This document shows positions 1-8,101 of a DNA stretch of 64,000 nt, in pieces. The translations under genes and the position numbers were made by a program. The notes under the pieces were generated by a model. The model searched no databases, was not told where the DNA came from, and was given only the letters and a program-made list of their open reading frames with translations. The DNA lies in contig JBDSHZ010000157.1 of NCBI GenBank assembly GCA_039918235.1, positions 46,175-110,174 of the forward strand. The letters are read 5' to 3'. Source of the DNA: Pseudopedobacter sp039918235. Lineage in GTDB: Bacteria > Bacteroidota > Bacteroidia > Sphingobacteriales > Sphingobacteriaceae. Each line of letters begins with the position of its first letter. The stretch's first letter is position 1.

Positions 1-146
1 GAGTCTTTCTGTATTTCCTGAAAAAAGAATAAGGCAACGGTATAAAGTGGGAGCGGACTAAAACCGGGTAAGATGATGTATTTAGTCCATTCTATAAAAT
101 GGCGGTAAAATTTAAATCGGAATAAAAATTTATGTAACCAAGTCAT
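1..146 (-). CDS. YihY/BrkB-family membrane protein, N-terminal fragment
   Basis: An open frame starts with ATG at 146 and runs off the left edge, giving 48 codons with no stop. The start overlaps the stop codon of the upstream thioesterase by one base (TAATG), as is usual for translationally coupled genes. The peptide is basic and aromatic at first, then reads IEWTKYIILPGF and PLYTVALFFF, which I recognise as the usual N-terminus of Bacteroidota YihY/BrkB-like inner membrane proteins (before the first membrane helix). The function of that family is poorly defined. Only the N-terminus can be judged, so the assignment rests on a short stretch. It is the last visible gene of the leftward operon that begins near 2757. 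Confidence 0.6.
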   Translation of the reverse strand, partial: MTWLHKFLFRFKFYRHFIEWTKYIILPGFSPLPLYTVALFFFQEIQKD

Positions 147-562
147 TATTCTAAGGTAGAAAAATAAGTTTCAATTTTGTCACTAAAATTTTTAGGAGGT
201 AAACAAGGTTTGTTCTTTTGCATATCAAAAAAAACCAAAGTAGTTTCTGCTAAATTGATCAACTCATCTAGCTGATTGTAAAGCTCATATTTAAATAGAA
301 TTCTAACTCCCGGCTTTTGATCTATGATGACTTTTATCTTGATTTCTTCGTCATACAAAGCAGGTTTAATGTATTTAGACTTCATCTCCAATACGGGCAT
401 CATTATTCCATCTTGCTCCATAGATTTATAGGTCATCCCAACGCTTCTCAGCATTTCTGTTCTGGCAACTTCATAAAAAGCGGCATAATTTCCATAATAC
501 ATGTAACCCATTTGGTCTGTATCGGCATATCTTACCCTAATCCTGGTCTCAAAAACAAACAT
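146..562 (-). CDS. Acyl-CoA thioesterase, YbgC/4-hydroxybenzoyl-CoA thioesterase family
   Basis: This 138-residue hot-dog-fold protein has the family signature near its N-terminus: RYADTDQMGYMYYGNY, in which the second Asp is the likely catalytic residue. Family members hydrolyse short or medium acyl-CoA thioesters in the cytoplasm; the substrate here cannot be told from sequence. The length is typical. It lies 2 bp after mltG and overlaps the downstream YihY gene by 1 bp, so it is part of the envelope operon read leftwards. The start is an ATG giving MFVFETRIRVRYAD, which places the motif where the family has it. Confidence 0.88.
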   Translation of the reverse strand: MFVFETRIRVRYADTDQMGYMYYGNYAAFYEVARTEMLRSVGMTYKSMEQDGIMMPVLEMKSKYIKPALYDEEIKIKVIIDQKPGVRILFKYELYNQLDELINLAETTLVFFDMQKNKPCLPPKNFSDKIETYFSTLE

Positions 563-564
563 AG

Positions 565-1617
565 CTACTTTTTAATATTACGCTCGTTTAAAGCTGCCTG
601 AAATTTTTTAGCATTTTTCAAATGCTCTGAAAGGGTAGAAGCGAAATTATGGTAACCAGAAAAATCTTCTTTCGCACACATATATATGTAAGTATGAGTT
701 TCGTGGTTCAATACAGCATCAATCGCTTTGATAGAAGGCATCATAATTGGACCGGGAGGCAAGCCTTTATTTAAATAGGTATTGTATGGAGATTCTTTTC
801 TCAAATGCCTGTTTAACACCCTTCTGATACTGAAATCATTATTGGCGAAAATTACAGTTGGATCTGCCTCTAGTTTTATTCCCTGATTTAATCTATTCAA
901 ATACAAACCTGCAATAGTGGGCATTTCTTTATCCATCAAAGCTTCCGAATCTACAATGGAAGCCAATATGGTGACTTCTTGAGGCGTTAAATTCAATAAC
1001 TTGGCTTTTGCCAATCTTTCCGCATTCCAAAACTTCAGATATTCGTTATTCATCCTTAAGAAAAAATCACTGGCAGTAGTATTCCAATAAAATTCATAAG
1101 AATTAGGGACAAACATGGTGTAAATATTGTCTTTATTAAACCCGTAAGTACTGATGAAATCAGTTGAATCTAATAATTGAATAAACGTGGTAGAATCAAA
1201 TTCTAATTTTTTAGCAGCTACAGCAGCAAAGTTTTCTTTTAACCTGATATTTCTAAATGAAATACTTACCGCTTCCTGATTTCCGGCAATCAACATATTC
1301 AAAAGCTGACGATTGTTCATTCCTTTTACAATAGGATATTTTCCAGATTTGAAACGGGTACTGAAATCTCTTTCTTTAGCTAAACTTAGGAACGACTCCT
1401 CTTCAATTAAAATTTTGTGAAGGCGCAATGAATCTAAAACCTGTTGATAGCTTGCTGATGAAGGAATATATAAATAGGTTTTAGTAGTTACATTGGTGTT
1501 TGCTTTAATGTATTTCCTATAAATTTTTGGCAGTATCAAAACTCCAGTAACAATAATTATGATAATTAATATCAGTGCAACAATGCCTAAAGAGCTTTTC
1601 TTTTTTTTATCTGTCAT
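565..1617 (-). CDS. mltG: Endolytic murein transglycosylase MltG (YceG-like)
   Basis: A 350-residue membrane-anchored enzyme that cleaves nascent glycan strands and so terminates peptidoglycan polymerisation. A Lys-rich cytoplasmic N-terminus (residues 1-8) precedes one hydrophobic helix at about 10-30, then the YceG domain fills the rest. The catalytic segment ASIVDSEA (219-226) keeps the second acidic position, Glu225, which aligns with the E. coli catalytic Glu; the first Glu of the usual VEKE is Asp here. The conserved LEADPTVIFA and LPPGPI motifs follow. It sits in an operon downstream of the rhodanese and PASTA genes, which fits a cell-wall role. Confidence 0.93.
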   Translation of the reverse strand: MTDKKKKSSLGIVALILIIIIIVTGVLILPKIYRKYIKANTNVTTKTYLYIPSSASYQQVLDSLRLHKILIEEESFLSLAKERDFSTRFKSGKYPIVKGMNNRQLLNMLIAGNQEAVSISFRNIRLKENFAAVAAKKLEFDSTTFIQLLDSTDFISTYGFNKDNIYTMFVPNSYEFYWNTTASDFFLRMNNEYLKFWNAERLAKAKLLNLTPQEVTILASIVDSEALMDKEMPTIAGLYLNRLNQGIKLEADPTVIFANNDFSIRRVLNRHLRKESPYNTYLNKGLPPGPIMMPSIKAIDAVLNHETHTYIYMCAKEDFSGYHNFASTLSEHLKNAKKFQAALNERNIKK

Positions 1618-1673
1618 TAAAATGGATGTTAATTTTTTGAAACTTCTTTCTTTTGAATCGATTTTAAAATTGA

Positions 1674-1985
1674 TTACTTAGATATCACTCTTTGTAATTT
1701 TAGTAATCCCCCGATTAAATTTCTCACGTTTTTATAACCCGCATTAATCAGGATAGTTTTTGCAGTTTTACTTCTCAAACCTCTTTGGCAGATCACAATA
1801 ATCTCCTCATTAATGTCAAAAATAAACTCTTCCTCCTCTAAAACATGATTGATTTTCCCCAAAGGAATGTTTAAGCCCCCAACATTATAGGTGTGAAATT
1901 CAAGCTCTTCTCTAACGTCTAATAGTTGAATATCTTTTTTAGAAGCGACAAGTTTAGCAAATTCATCGGCAGTAATATCCTCCAT
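1674..1985 (-). CDS. Rhodanese-like domain protein, single domain
   Basis: A 103-residue stand-alone rhodanese domain with no signal peptide. The active-site loop is CQRGLRS, with Cys66 as the expected persulfide-carrying residue, preceded by the LLDVREELEF motif near residue 21. Such small cytoplasmic rhodaneses carry sulfane sulfur, but the physiological partner is unknown. It starts 4 bp after the PASTA gene and precedes mltG by 56 bp, so it appears to be cotranscribed with cell-envelope genes. I see no evidence that it is itself an envelope protein. Confidence 0.88.
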   Translation of the reverse strand: MEDITADEFAKLVASKKDIQLLDVREELEFHTYNVGGLNIPLGKINHVLEEEEFIFDINEEIIVICQRGLRSKTAKTILINAGYKNVRNLIGGLLKLQRVISK

Positions 1986-1989
1986 TAAT

Positions 1990-2757
1990 TTATTGCTGAG
2001 AAAGAATAAGGTTAATTCTAGTTCCTATGCTTACTTTAGAAACAGAATCAGGAACAAGAGCAGGCGTTTGAAAGATAATGATGGCTTTAGCCGAATCTTT
2101 AACAATTCCTTCATAAGTAACTGTCCCTAAACTCAGTGAGGAACCTCTGATTGAAAACATAGCTTCATCTAAAGTCAAACCTTTTAAATCAGGAAGATCT
2201 ACTTCACTTGCTCCGTAACCATCTCCCAATATTAAATTAACTTTTGATCCTTTAGGTATTTTCTGACCTATTTTTACAGGCTGTCCTGCAAAATTAAAGG
2301 CTAAAACAGCATCTCTGGCAATGTCAGATTTATAGGTGGTATCCCCAATTTTTAACCCAAAGTTTTCTAACATGGCCCTAGCTTCTACAAAAGTTTTATT
2401 TTCAATATCTGGGAAATTAACATCTGGCGTTTGAGAACTCACTATCGTAAGGTATATCATTCTATTCTCTTTCACATTTGTATTGGGATCAGGATCTTGC
2501 TCCAATACTAAACCCGGTTTTTTATCCAAAATAAAAGTAGAATCTATCTGATACCTAAAACCTTCAGATTCTAATAATTCAATGGCATTTTCAATATTTA
2601 AGCCTTTTAAATTTGGCACAGGTTTTCCTTCACCATGTTTAGTGTAAAATCTTAAACTAATAAATAGCGTGAAAAGTAAAATAACCATTACAGCAAATGC
2701 TATAATCAGCTGTTTTCTAAAATCTGGTGTGGCTAAATATTTAAAGAATTTGCTCAT
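1990..2757 (-). CDS. PASTA-domain membrane protein
   Basis: A 255-residue protein with a short cytoplasmic tail, one membrane helix at about 15-36, and three consecutive PASTA repeats reaching the C-terminus (recognisable by VPNLKGLNIENAIELLES and VDLPDLKGLTLDEAMFSI). PASTA domains bind peptidoglycan-type ligands, usually in kinases or penicillin-binding proteins; here no catalytic domain is attached. I chose the ATG at 2757 because the preceding in-frame codon is TTG. It is the first gene of the leftward operon with rhodanese, mltG, thioesterase and YihY, and is divergent from ddl, so cell-wall function is likely by context. Confidence 0.88.
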   Translation of the reverse strand: MSKFFKYLATPDFRKQLIIAFAVMVILLFTLFISLRFYTKHGEGKPVPNLKGLNIENAIELLESEGFRYQIDSTFILDKKPGLVLEQDPDPNTNVKENRMIYLTIVSSQTPDVNFPDIENKTFVEARAMLENFGLKIGDTTYKSDIARDAVLAFNFAGQPVKIGQKIPKGSKVNLILGDGYGASEVDLPDLKGLTLDEAMFSIRGSSLSLGTVTYEGIVKDSAKAIIIFQTPALVPDSVSKVSIGTRINLILSQQ

Positions 2758-2779
2758 CAATAGGGATTATAAATTTCAT

Positions 2780-2797
2780 CAAACTTAGCCAAAATTA
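2780..2797 (-). promoter_or_regulatory. Two overlapping candidate Bacteroidota -7 boxes for the PASTA-mltG operon
   Basis: On the minus strand TAATTTTG (2797-2790) and TAAGTTTG (2787-2780) both match the Bacteroidota TAnnTTTG -7 element and lie 22-40 bases upstream of the PASTA start codon. No clear TTTG -33 box is seen at the usual distance from either. Confidence 0.4.
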
Positions 2798-2923
2798 AAG
2801 AAATTGAATTAATAAATTTTAAACGTTATATATTCAATTAAAGATATAATTTATATTTGAACGCTGCTATGAATCGTTTATAAACGCTTTCATATTGCTT
2901 TTGTTTCTATACCTTTATCATAC

Positions 2924-3910
2924 ATGAAAAAAAATATTGCTCTTTTGGCTGGCGGTTTTACAGGCGAGTCTGTGGTATCCTTAAATAGTGCCAAACAAAT
3001 TGAATCTCAACTAGATGATGAATTTTTTAATGTTTACAAGATAATTGTAAATGAAAATAAATGGGTTTATCTTGATGAAAATCATCAAGAAATCAGTATC
3101 GATAAAAATGATTTCAGCCTTTCCATAAACCATTCAAAAATAACATTTGATGCCGTTTTTATCATTATTCATGGCTCACCGGGCGAAGACGGTAAGATGC
3201 AAAGCTATTTCGACTTGTTAAAAATTCCTTATACTACCTGTGATGCAACAACTTCTGCTTTAACCATGAATAAAGGGTATACAAAAGCAGTTGTACAAGG
3301 AATTAATGGTTTAAATACTGCCAATTCCTTACAGCTTTTTAAAAAGGAGATGACCAATGTTCAGGAAATAGAAAGCCAGTTAAAGCTTCCATTATTTATA
3401 AAACCCAATAATGGCGGTAGCAGCATTGGCATGTCTAAAGTAAACGAATGGGAAGATTTAAGTCTTGCTATTGATAAAGCTTTTGCGGAGGATAGCCAGA
3501 TTTTGGTGGAAGAGTTTATAAAAGGAAGGGAATTTACCGTTGGAATTTACCAACATAAAGGACAGGTTACTGTGCTTCCAATTACAGAGATCAAATCTTC
3601 TAAAGAGTTTTTTGATTATGAAGCTAAATATACTACAGGTATTACTGAGGAAATTACTCCTGCAGCATTAGCAGAAGAGCAGACCTTAAAAGTTGGAGAA
3701 ATTGTAAAAGCAATATTTGCTAAACTAAATTGTAAAGGAGTAGTAAGGGTAGATTTTATCCTACAGGATTTTACAGAAGAATTCTTTTTTATCGAGATCA
3801 ATACTGTTCCCGGTCAATCTGCAAATAGCATTATTCCACAGCAAGTGAGAGCAACCGGAATGAGTATGAAGGATTTTTATACTTTGATAATAGAAGAAGC
3901 TTTTGGATAA
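2924..3910 (+). CDS. ddl: D-alanine--D-alanine ligase
   Basis: A 328-residue ATP-grasp enzyme that makes the D-Ala-D-Ala dipeptide for peptidoglycan in the cytoplasm. The N-terminal AGGFTGESVVSLNSA is the substrate-binding start; GGSSIGMSKV is the ATP-grasp glycine-rich loop; the C-terminal FFIEINTVPGQSANSIIPQQ carries the metal-binding Glu and Asn and the omega-loop residues. Length and motif order are normal. It is transcribed away from the PASTA-mltG operon, so the two cell-wall units share one intergenic region of about 165 bp. An ATG start is used, with a TACCTTTA -7-like box 7 bases before it. Confidence 0.96.
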   Translation: MKKNIALLAGGFTGESVVSLNSAKQIESQLDDEFFNVYKIIVNENKWVYLDENHQEISIDKNDFSLSINHSKITFDAVFIIIHGSPGEDGKMQSYFDLLKIPYTTCDATTSALTMNKGYTKAVVQGINGLNTANSLQLFKKEMTNVQEIESQLKLPLFIKPNNGGSSIGMSKVNEWEDLSLAIDKAFAEDSQILVEEFIKGREFTVGIYQHKGQVTVLPITEIKSSKEFFDYEAKYTTGITEEITPAALAEEQTLKVGEIVKAIFAKLNCKGVVRVDFILQDFTEEFFFIEINTVPGQSANSIIPQQVRATGMSMKDFYTLIIEEAFG

Positions 3911-3974
3911 GTATTGATGCTTGGTGCAAAAAAAAAAAAAATATTACTTTTAGGAAGAAAAATTAAGGAAAACA

Positions 3975-4010
3975 TGCTCCAATACTACTATAATTGAGTG
4001 TATTGGAGCA
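3975..4010. repeat. Perfect 11-bp inverted repeat downstream of ddl
   Basis: TGCTCCAATAC (3975-3985) and GTATTGGAGCA (4000-4010) are exact reverse complements around a 14-base loop. There is no T-tract after the right arm, so it is a poor intrinsic terminator. It sits between ddl and the left boundary of the cassette-like segment at 4032. Confidence 0.6.
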
Positions 4011-4069
4011 ATAGAGTTGCACATGTATATAGGTTAGCTGTAAGCATACTCGACCTCAACCATATAGAA

Positions 4070-4435
4070 ATGAATAATTTAAAATACAAATATCATTTTA
4101 GACCTGGTTTTGAGTCAGACAAAATGTTATTAGAATTTATAAGTAATGTAGAGAATGAAAACTTTAAAACTGACATTTTAGAAGCAATAGCAAATCTAAA
4201 TCCTGAAATAATTGAAAAAGAAGAGATTTGGGTAAATGATGAAATTTTATATAAAATATCAACGAAAATTGGAGAACTAATTTTATCAATCGACAATTGG
4301 AATATTGCTTTTATTAGTTGTGAAAACAATGATTTAATGAATCAACTCAACGACTTAGTAATTAAAAGCGAAAAATTTGAAAAAGTAGAAGTTGACTTTG
4401 ATAATTTTAGAAAGAGAAAAAATGCCAACAGCTAA
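4070..4435 (+). CDS. Hypothetical protein, cassette-borne
   Basis: A 121-residue, acidic, soluble-looking protein (MNNLKYKYHFRPG...) that I do not recognise; no signal peptide, membrane helix or known motif is visible. The frame stays open upstream to a GTG at 3998, but that stretch reads like non-coding sequence and crosses a GTTAGC core at 4033, so the ATG at 4070 is preferred. The stop codon TAA lies inside a GCTAAC core and the gene is followed at once by a long attC-like palindrome. Genes with this layout are typical of integron cassettes, which is inference here. A small immunity or defence-related protein is possible but not shown. Confidence 0.6.
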   Translation: MNNLKYKYHFRPGFESDKMLLEFISNVENENFKTDILEAIANLNPEIIEKEEIWVNDEILYKISTKIGELILSIDNWNIAFISCENNDLMNQLNDLVIKSEKFEKVEVDFDNFRKRKNANS

Positions 4436-4563
4436 CCACAGGTTTGCGAAATTGCGGGCGAAGTGAGTTATGCACTTTCAATTATTTTTAATTAATTTGG
4501 TGCTGGCAGACAAGTTCTTGCAAGTAAAACCGCAACTTCGCAAACCTGCCAATCGTTACATAT
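4431..4563 (+). repeat. attC-like imperfect palindrome after the hypothetical gene
   Basis: Outer arms at 4440-4457 and 4530-4547 (AGGTTTGCGAAATTGCGG and its near-complement) match at 17 of 18 positions around a 72-base centre. The element is bounded by GCTAAC (4431-4436), which contains the stop codon of the preceding gene, and GTTACAT (from 4555). This resembles an integron attC recombination site in shape and position, but the cores fit RYYYAAC/GTTRRRY only partly. The left end of the same unit would be GTTAGCTG at 4033. Confidence 0.55.
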
Positions 4564-4651
4564 AGCCAGTTTTTAATATTCATTAAAAAAACAATGAACA
4601 AAACTTGCACTAAATACCAATTATTGGTATTTTTGATTAAAGATTAAAATC

Positions 4652-4900
4652 ATGGCTAAAAACACATCAATATTATTAGGAGATTATTTTGACAAGTTTA
4701 TTAACCAACAAGTTCAATCTGGAAAATTCTCTTCTGCAAGTGAAGTGATACGGACTGCTTTGAGATTGTTTGAACATGAAGAAACAAAGAAAAAGGAATT
4801 GATTAATGAACTTAAAAAAGGAGAAAAATCTGGATTTGTAAAGAACTTTGATAAACAAAATTTCTTAAACACACTTCATCAAAAACATCCTGTAAAATAA
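4652..4900 (+). CDS. ParD-like ribbon-helix-helix antitoxin
   Basis: An 82-residue protein whose first half (LGDYFDKFINQQVQSGKF, then SSASEVIRTALRLFE) is the usual ParD/CopG-type ribbon-helix-helix DNA-binding and dimerisation region; the charged C-terminal half would wrap the toxin. Its stop codon overlaps the toxin start by one base (TAATG at 4898-4902), the usual coupling of type II antitoxin-toxin pairs. It would bind its own promoter and neutralise the toxin. It follows the attC-like palindrome by about 90 bases, so the pair may be the cargo of a second cassette, though no palindrome is seen after it. Confidence 0.85.
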   Translation: MAKNTSILLGDYFDKFINQQVQSGKFSSASEVIRTALRLFEHEETKKKELINELKKGEKSGFVKNFDKQNFLNTLHQKHPVK

Positions 4901-5193
4901 TGAATTATAAAATTAGTGTCGAAGCGCAAAATGACCTTGAAAACATTTGGCTTTATACTTATGAAACGTTGTCAAAAGAACAAGCTGATAGATACTACAA
5001 TTTAATACTTAATGAAATAGAATATTTAGCTGGAAATCCAGATTCAGGTGAAGACTATAACCATATAAGAAAAGGTTACCTGCGTTCTAAAGTAAAATCA
5101 CATTTGATTTTTTATAAAGTCAACTCAGAGGAAATTGAAATTATTAGAATATTGCATCAACAAATGGATATAGAAACTCGATTGAATGACTAA
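4900..5193 (+). CDS. ParE/RelE-family toxin
   Basis: A 97-residue basic protein with the ParE/RelE fold signatures: MNYKISVEAQNDLENIWLYT at the start, then the G(x)LRSKVKSHLIFYK strand with the conserved Arg, and EIEIIRILHQQMD at the end. ParE members poison DNA gyrase and RelE members cleave mRNA on the ribosome. The short helical hairpin and terminal IRILHQQMD look more like ParE, but target cannot be decided by eye. It is coupled to the antitoxin upstream. The gene is intact. Confidence 0.87.
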   Translation: MNYKISVEAQNDLENIWLYTYETLSKEQADRYYNLILNEIEYLAGNPDSGEDYNHIRKGYLRSKVKSHLIFYKVNSEEIEIIRILHQQMDIETRLND

Positions 5194-5249
5194 GTCTTGA
5201 CTAAAAATAAAAAAGGTATTGTTAAAAATAGTGTTGAGGCTCAAACCCT

Positions 5250-5678
5250 CTAAATACTATACAAATCAATCATTTCCTGACTTACAGGCATACCTCTGCC
5301 GGTTTTCAAATCAATCATGATGAAATCGAACCAGCCGTCTGTACTTATTTTTTTTGTTTTCAGGTTGGTGATTTCAAAAGTTACCCGGCAACCTTTCTTA
5401 TTCACGCTGATGATTCCTGTCTCTACCGAAAACTCATTGCCTAAACTTAATGGTCTTTTATAGTCAATCTGTACCGCTCTTACTACCCAGCCCAAGCCCA
5501 TTTCTAAAAATTTCTCCATAGACATTCCATAGAATAGCTCCATTTGTTCGTACCTTGCCGCCAAAACATAATCTAGGTAAATACTATTATGAACATGGCT
5601 AAACATGTCAATATCGTCTGGTCTTACCTTGTGAGTAGTTGTAAATCTTGAATATTGTTGACTCATTATCTCTTCCAT
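5250..5678 (-). CDS. Acyl-CoA thioesterase, hot-dog fold
   Basis: A 142-residue protein of the 4HBT/acyl-ACP thioesterase type, marked by RPDDIDMFSHVHNSIYLDY near residue 19, the usual active-site helix with Asp, His and Asn. It is distinct from the paralogue at the left end of the window. The ATG at 5666 is an alternative start; it is preceded by GGAAGAG at a suitable distance and would remove four residues. The gene stands alone between the toxin gene and the acyltransferase that diverges from it. Substrate is unknown. Confidence 0.85.
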   Translation of the reverse strand: MEEIMSQQYSRFTTTHKVRPDDIDMFSHVHNSIYLDYVLAARYEQMELFYGMSMEKFLEMGLGWVVRAVQIDYKRPLSLGNEFSVETGIISVNKKGCRVTFEITNLKTKKISTDGWFDFIMIDLKTGRGMPVSQEMIDLYSI

Positions 5679-5819
5679 ACAATTGTTATTCCGCTCCTAA
5701 AATTCTTGAGCTATTAATTCGCTTTAATTTAGATGAACCTACATTCAAAACTTTTAAAATAGGAATTTGTCCCGAAAGTATAAATTAATTAGAATGATTA
5801 GCTTTATGCTTTCTAATAT

Positions 5820-7052
5820 ATGATGTATTTTTTCTTCTATCATCTGCTTAAAATTACCTGCAAAGTCTATTTCAAGAGGATAAATATTTACCATAGTGAA
5901 AACATACCTGCAACAGATCCTTTGATTATCTGTGGCAATCATGGTAATTCTTTTATGGATGCCATTTTAATGGCTGTAATTTTTAAAAGAAAATTGCACT
6001 TTTTGGCTAGGGCCGATGCTTTTAATACGCCATTTAAAAACTGGTTTCTTTCAAAAATTAATATGATGCCCATTTACCGGATTAGAGATGGGAGGGAAGG
6101 ACTAAAAAATAATGATGCTATTTTTGACCGATGCAAAGAAATATTAGCAAAAAATGGCGCTATTCTAATTTTTCCTGAAGGAAATTGTATTGTAGAAAAG
6201 CGATTAAGAGAATTTAAAACAGGCTTTGTGCATCTTGTTTATGAGTCGGAAGCTAAGAATCTTAAAGTTTTACCGGTAAGTATAAATTATAGCCATCCTC
6301 ATGCTTTTTATACCGAAGTGAGTTTTGAGTTTTCAACACCTATTAGTGTTCAAGAAATAAAATCTGATCTGAAATTTATTCCATTTTCAAAAATTTTAGT
6401 GGAAATGGTAAACCAGAAAATTTCAGGAAGGATGATTACTATCCCTAAACCTGAAGATGATGAATTTTATGAACAGGTTTTTACTTTAGTTAGAAATGAA
6501 GAATTAAATGATTTAAAATTCACTGAAAATCAAATAAAAAAAGCTAATGATTTAAATCAATTAAAAGAAGGTAATCGATTATTATTCAATGAAATAAAAA
6601 ACAAAATTGATTATTATTTTAAGCTACTGTATAAATATGAGCTTAATGATAAAGTGATGAAGTCCTACACAAATTCTGATGCTAAATTGTCTCGTACATT
6701 GTTATTTCCATTCTATTTTCTTGGTTATATCTTCAATTATATTCCTTCTTTTTTGATCAAAAATAAAATTGAAAAAAAAATCAAAGAACCTCAATTTTTA
6801 AGTGCCGTTAGAATGGTAGCAGGCATGTTTATCTACCTGATTTATATACCGTTATTAATGATTTTTCTTGGACTTTTAATTGGAAGCCAATTAATGTCCG
6901 CAATAATTATCATAGGAATATTTGTGCTTTATTATTTGAGTTTCGAGAAATATAAAAGGTGTATTCAGCTAAAGAAACTAAATTTTCATTCGGAGATGTG
7001 TCAAGAATTATTTACTAAAAGAGCTGAATTGATAGCGCTACTTAATCTTTAA
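5820..7052 (+). CDS. Lysophospholipid acyltransferase, PlsC family
   Basis: A 410-residue membrane enzyme. The catalytic block NHGNSFMD (about residues 41-48) has five residues between His and Asp, the spacing I know from the GPAT-like branch and Bacteroidota homologues rather than the standard HX4D. FPEGNCIVEKRLREF contains the acyl-acceptor EG motif. A long charged middle part precedes two or more hydrophobic helices at about residues 295-385, so it is larger than a minimal PlsC (about 240 residues). It probably acylates glycerol-phosphate-type or lyso lipids at the inner membrane. Its 3' end overlaps the convergent VOC gene by 11 bp. Confidence 0.82.
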   Translation: MMYFFFYHLLKITCKVYFKRINIYHSENIPATDPLIICGNHGNSFMDAILMAVIFKRKLHFLARADAFNTPFKNWFLSKINMMPIYRIRDGREGLKNNDAIFDRCKEILAKNGAILIFPEGNCIVEKRLREFKTGFVHLVYESEAKNLKVLPVSINYSHPHAFYTEVSFEFSTPISVQEIKSDLKFIPFSKILVEMVNQKISGRMITIPKPEDDEFYEQVFTLVRNEELNDLKFTENQIKKANDLNQLKEGNRLLFNEIKNKIDYYFKLLYKYELNDKVMKSYTNSDAKLSRTLLFPFYFLGYIFNYIPSFLIKNKIEKKIKEPQFLSAVRMVAGMFIYLIYIPLLMIFLGLLIGSQLMSAIIIIGIFVLYYLSFEKYKRCIQLKKLNFHSEMCQELFTKRAELIALLNL

Positions 7053-8100
7053 CTTTAGATAAACCTAACAATTTTATCATCCAGTCTGGAAGGTTTTTAT
7101 CAGGGTTTCTTGTTTTCATATTTAGATAAATGCCCCATTTTTTAAGAATTGGCACTTTATGGGTTTCTACAAATTCTATGAGTGTGCCATCTGGGTCTTC
7201 AATATAAGAGAAATGTCCGGCTGCTTTTCCCATCTCAAAACTATCTTCACTATCTACAGTAAAAGGAAAACCAGCTTCAGCACATTCTTTTTTTAATAAT
7301 TTCATTCCCATTACATCAAAACAAACATGAATAAAACCATTATCGCCCCAATACCTGTTTTGATAAACTTTTACTGCTTCATCATCTTTTCTTTCAATCA
7401 GTTCAATTTCTGTAGTCCCAAAAAGTTTACTGAAACCTCCGGTACGGGTTTCGCTATGACTGATTAATACTCTTCTTAATTGACTATCTCCACCATTTAA
7501 AGCTCTTATATCTGTAAAAACAGATGTTTGGTCATATTTCAAAAGATCAAACCCCAGTACATCCTGATATAATTTTAAAGAAGCATCAATATCTGAAACT
7601 CCTATAACAATCCCACTAACTCCGCCTGTAAGGTGCTCGTTTTGAGAAAACCAACTATCAATTTCTACTATTTCAAATAAATTATCAAAGGGATCTTGAA
7701 TGTAGAAATGTTGTTTCCCATTTGGAGCAGTTGTTAATTCTGATTGAAGGTTTAAGCCTTCAGATTTAAAAAATGAATAGACCTTACCTACATTTCTAGC
7801 TTTTATTTTAATGATGTTAATTCCAAAATCGCCTAATTTTAAAGGATTTATTGGAGAGATTGGCTTTCTATCTTTAAACTGCCATAGTTCAAAACCTGCT
7901 CCTCCTTGCATATTCATGGCAAGAATAGCATGTCTATTATGCACTTTATTACCGGTATATTTAAACATCAGTGCCGCTTCAGCGGTATCTTCAAAAACAG
8001 GAACATCCATACCGAAATATTTACGGTACCATTTCCAAGATGCCTGAATGTCTTTATACCCTATTCCAATTTGCTGAATCCCGCAGATTTTCTTTTCCAT
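7042..8100 (-). CDS. VOC-superfamily protein with two glyoxalase/dioxygenase domains
   Basis: A 352-residue cytoplasmic protein with two vicinal-oxygen-chelate modules, about residues 5-145 and 155-315. Each contains recognisable beta-alpha-beta-beta-beta motifs; FYIQDPFDNLFEIVE ends the first, and FSYIEDPDGTLIEFVE ends the second with the Glu usual for metal binding. Two-domain proteins of this kind include extradiol-type dioxygenases, but nothing fixes the substrate. It begins 1 bp after the glycosyltransferase gene ends, so the two are cotranscribed. Confidence 0.82.
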   Translation of the reverse strand: MEKKICGIQQIGIGYKDIQASWKWYRKYFGMDVPVFEDTAEAALMFKYTGNKVHNRHAILAMNMQGGAGFELWQFKDRKPISPINPLKLGDFGINIIKIKARNVGKVYSFFKSEGLNLQSELTTAPNGKQHFYIQDPFDNLFEIVEIDSWFSQNEHLTGGVSGIVIGVSDIDASLKLYQDVLGFDLLKYDQTSVFTDIRALNGGDSQLRRVLISHSETRTGGFSKLFGTTEIELIERKDDEAVKVYQNRYWGDNGFIHVCFDVMGMKLLKKECAEAGFPFTVDSEDSFEMGKAAGHFSYIEDPDGTLIEFVETHKVPILKKWGIYLNMKTRNPDKNLPDWMIKLLGLSKVKD

Positions 8101-8101
8101 A

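Noticed and set aside
3998..4069. Upstream GTG start for the hypothetical cassette gene
   Set aside because: The added 24 residues cross the inverted repeat arm and the GTTAGC core, which look non-coding; the ATG at 4070 fits better.
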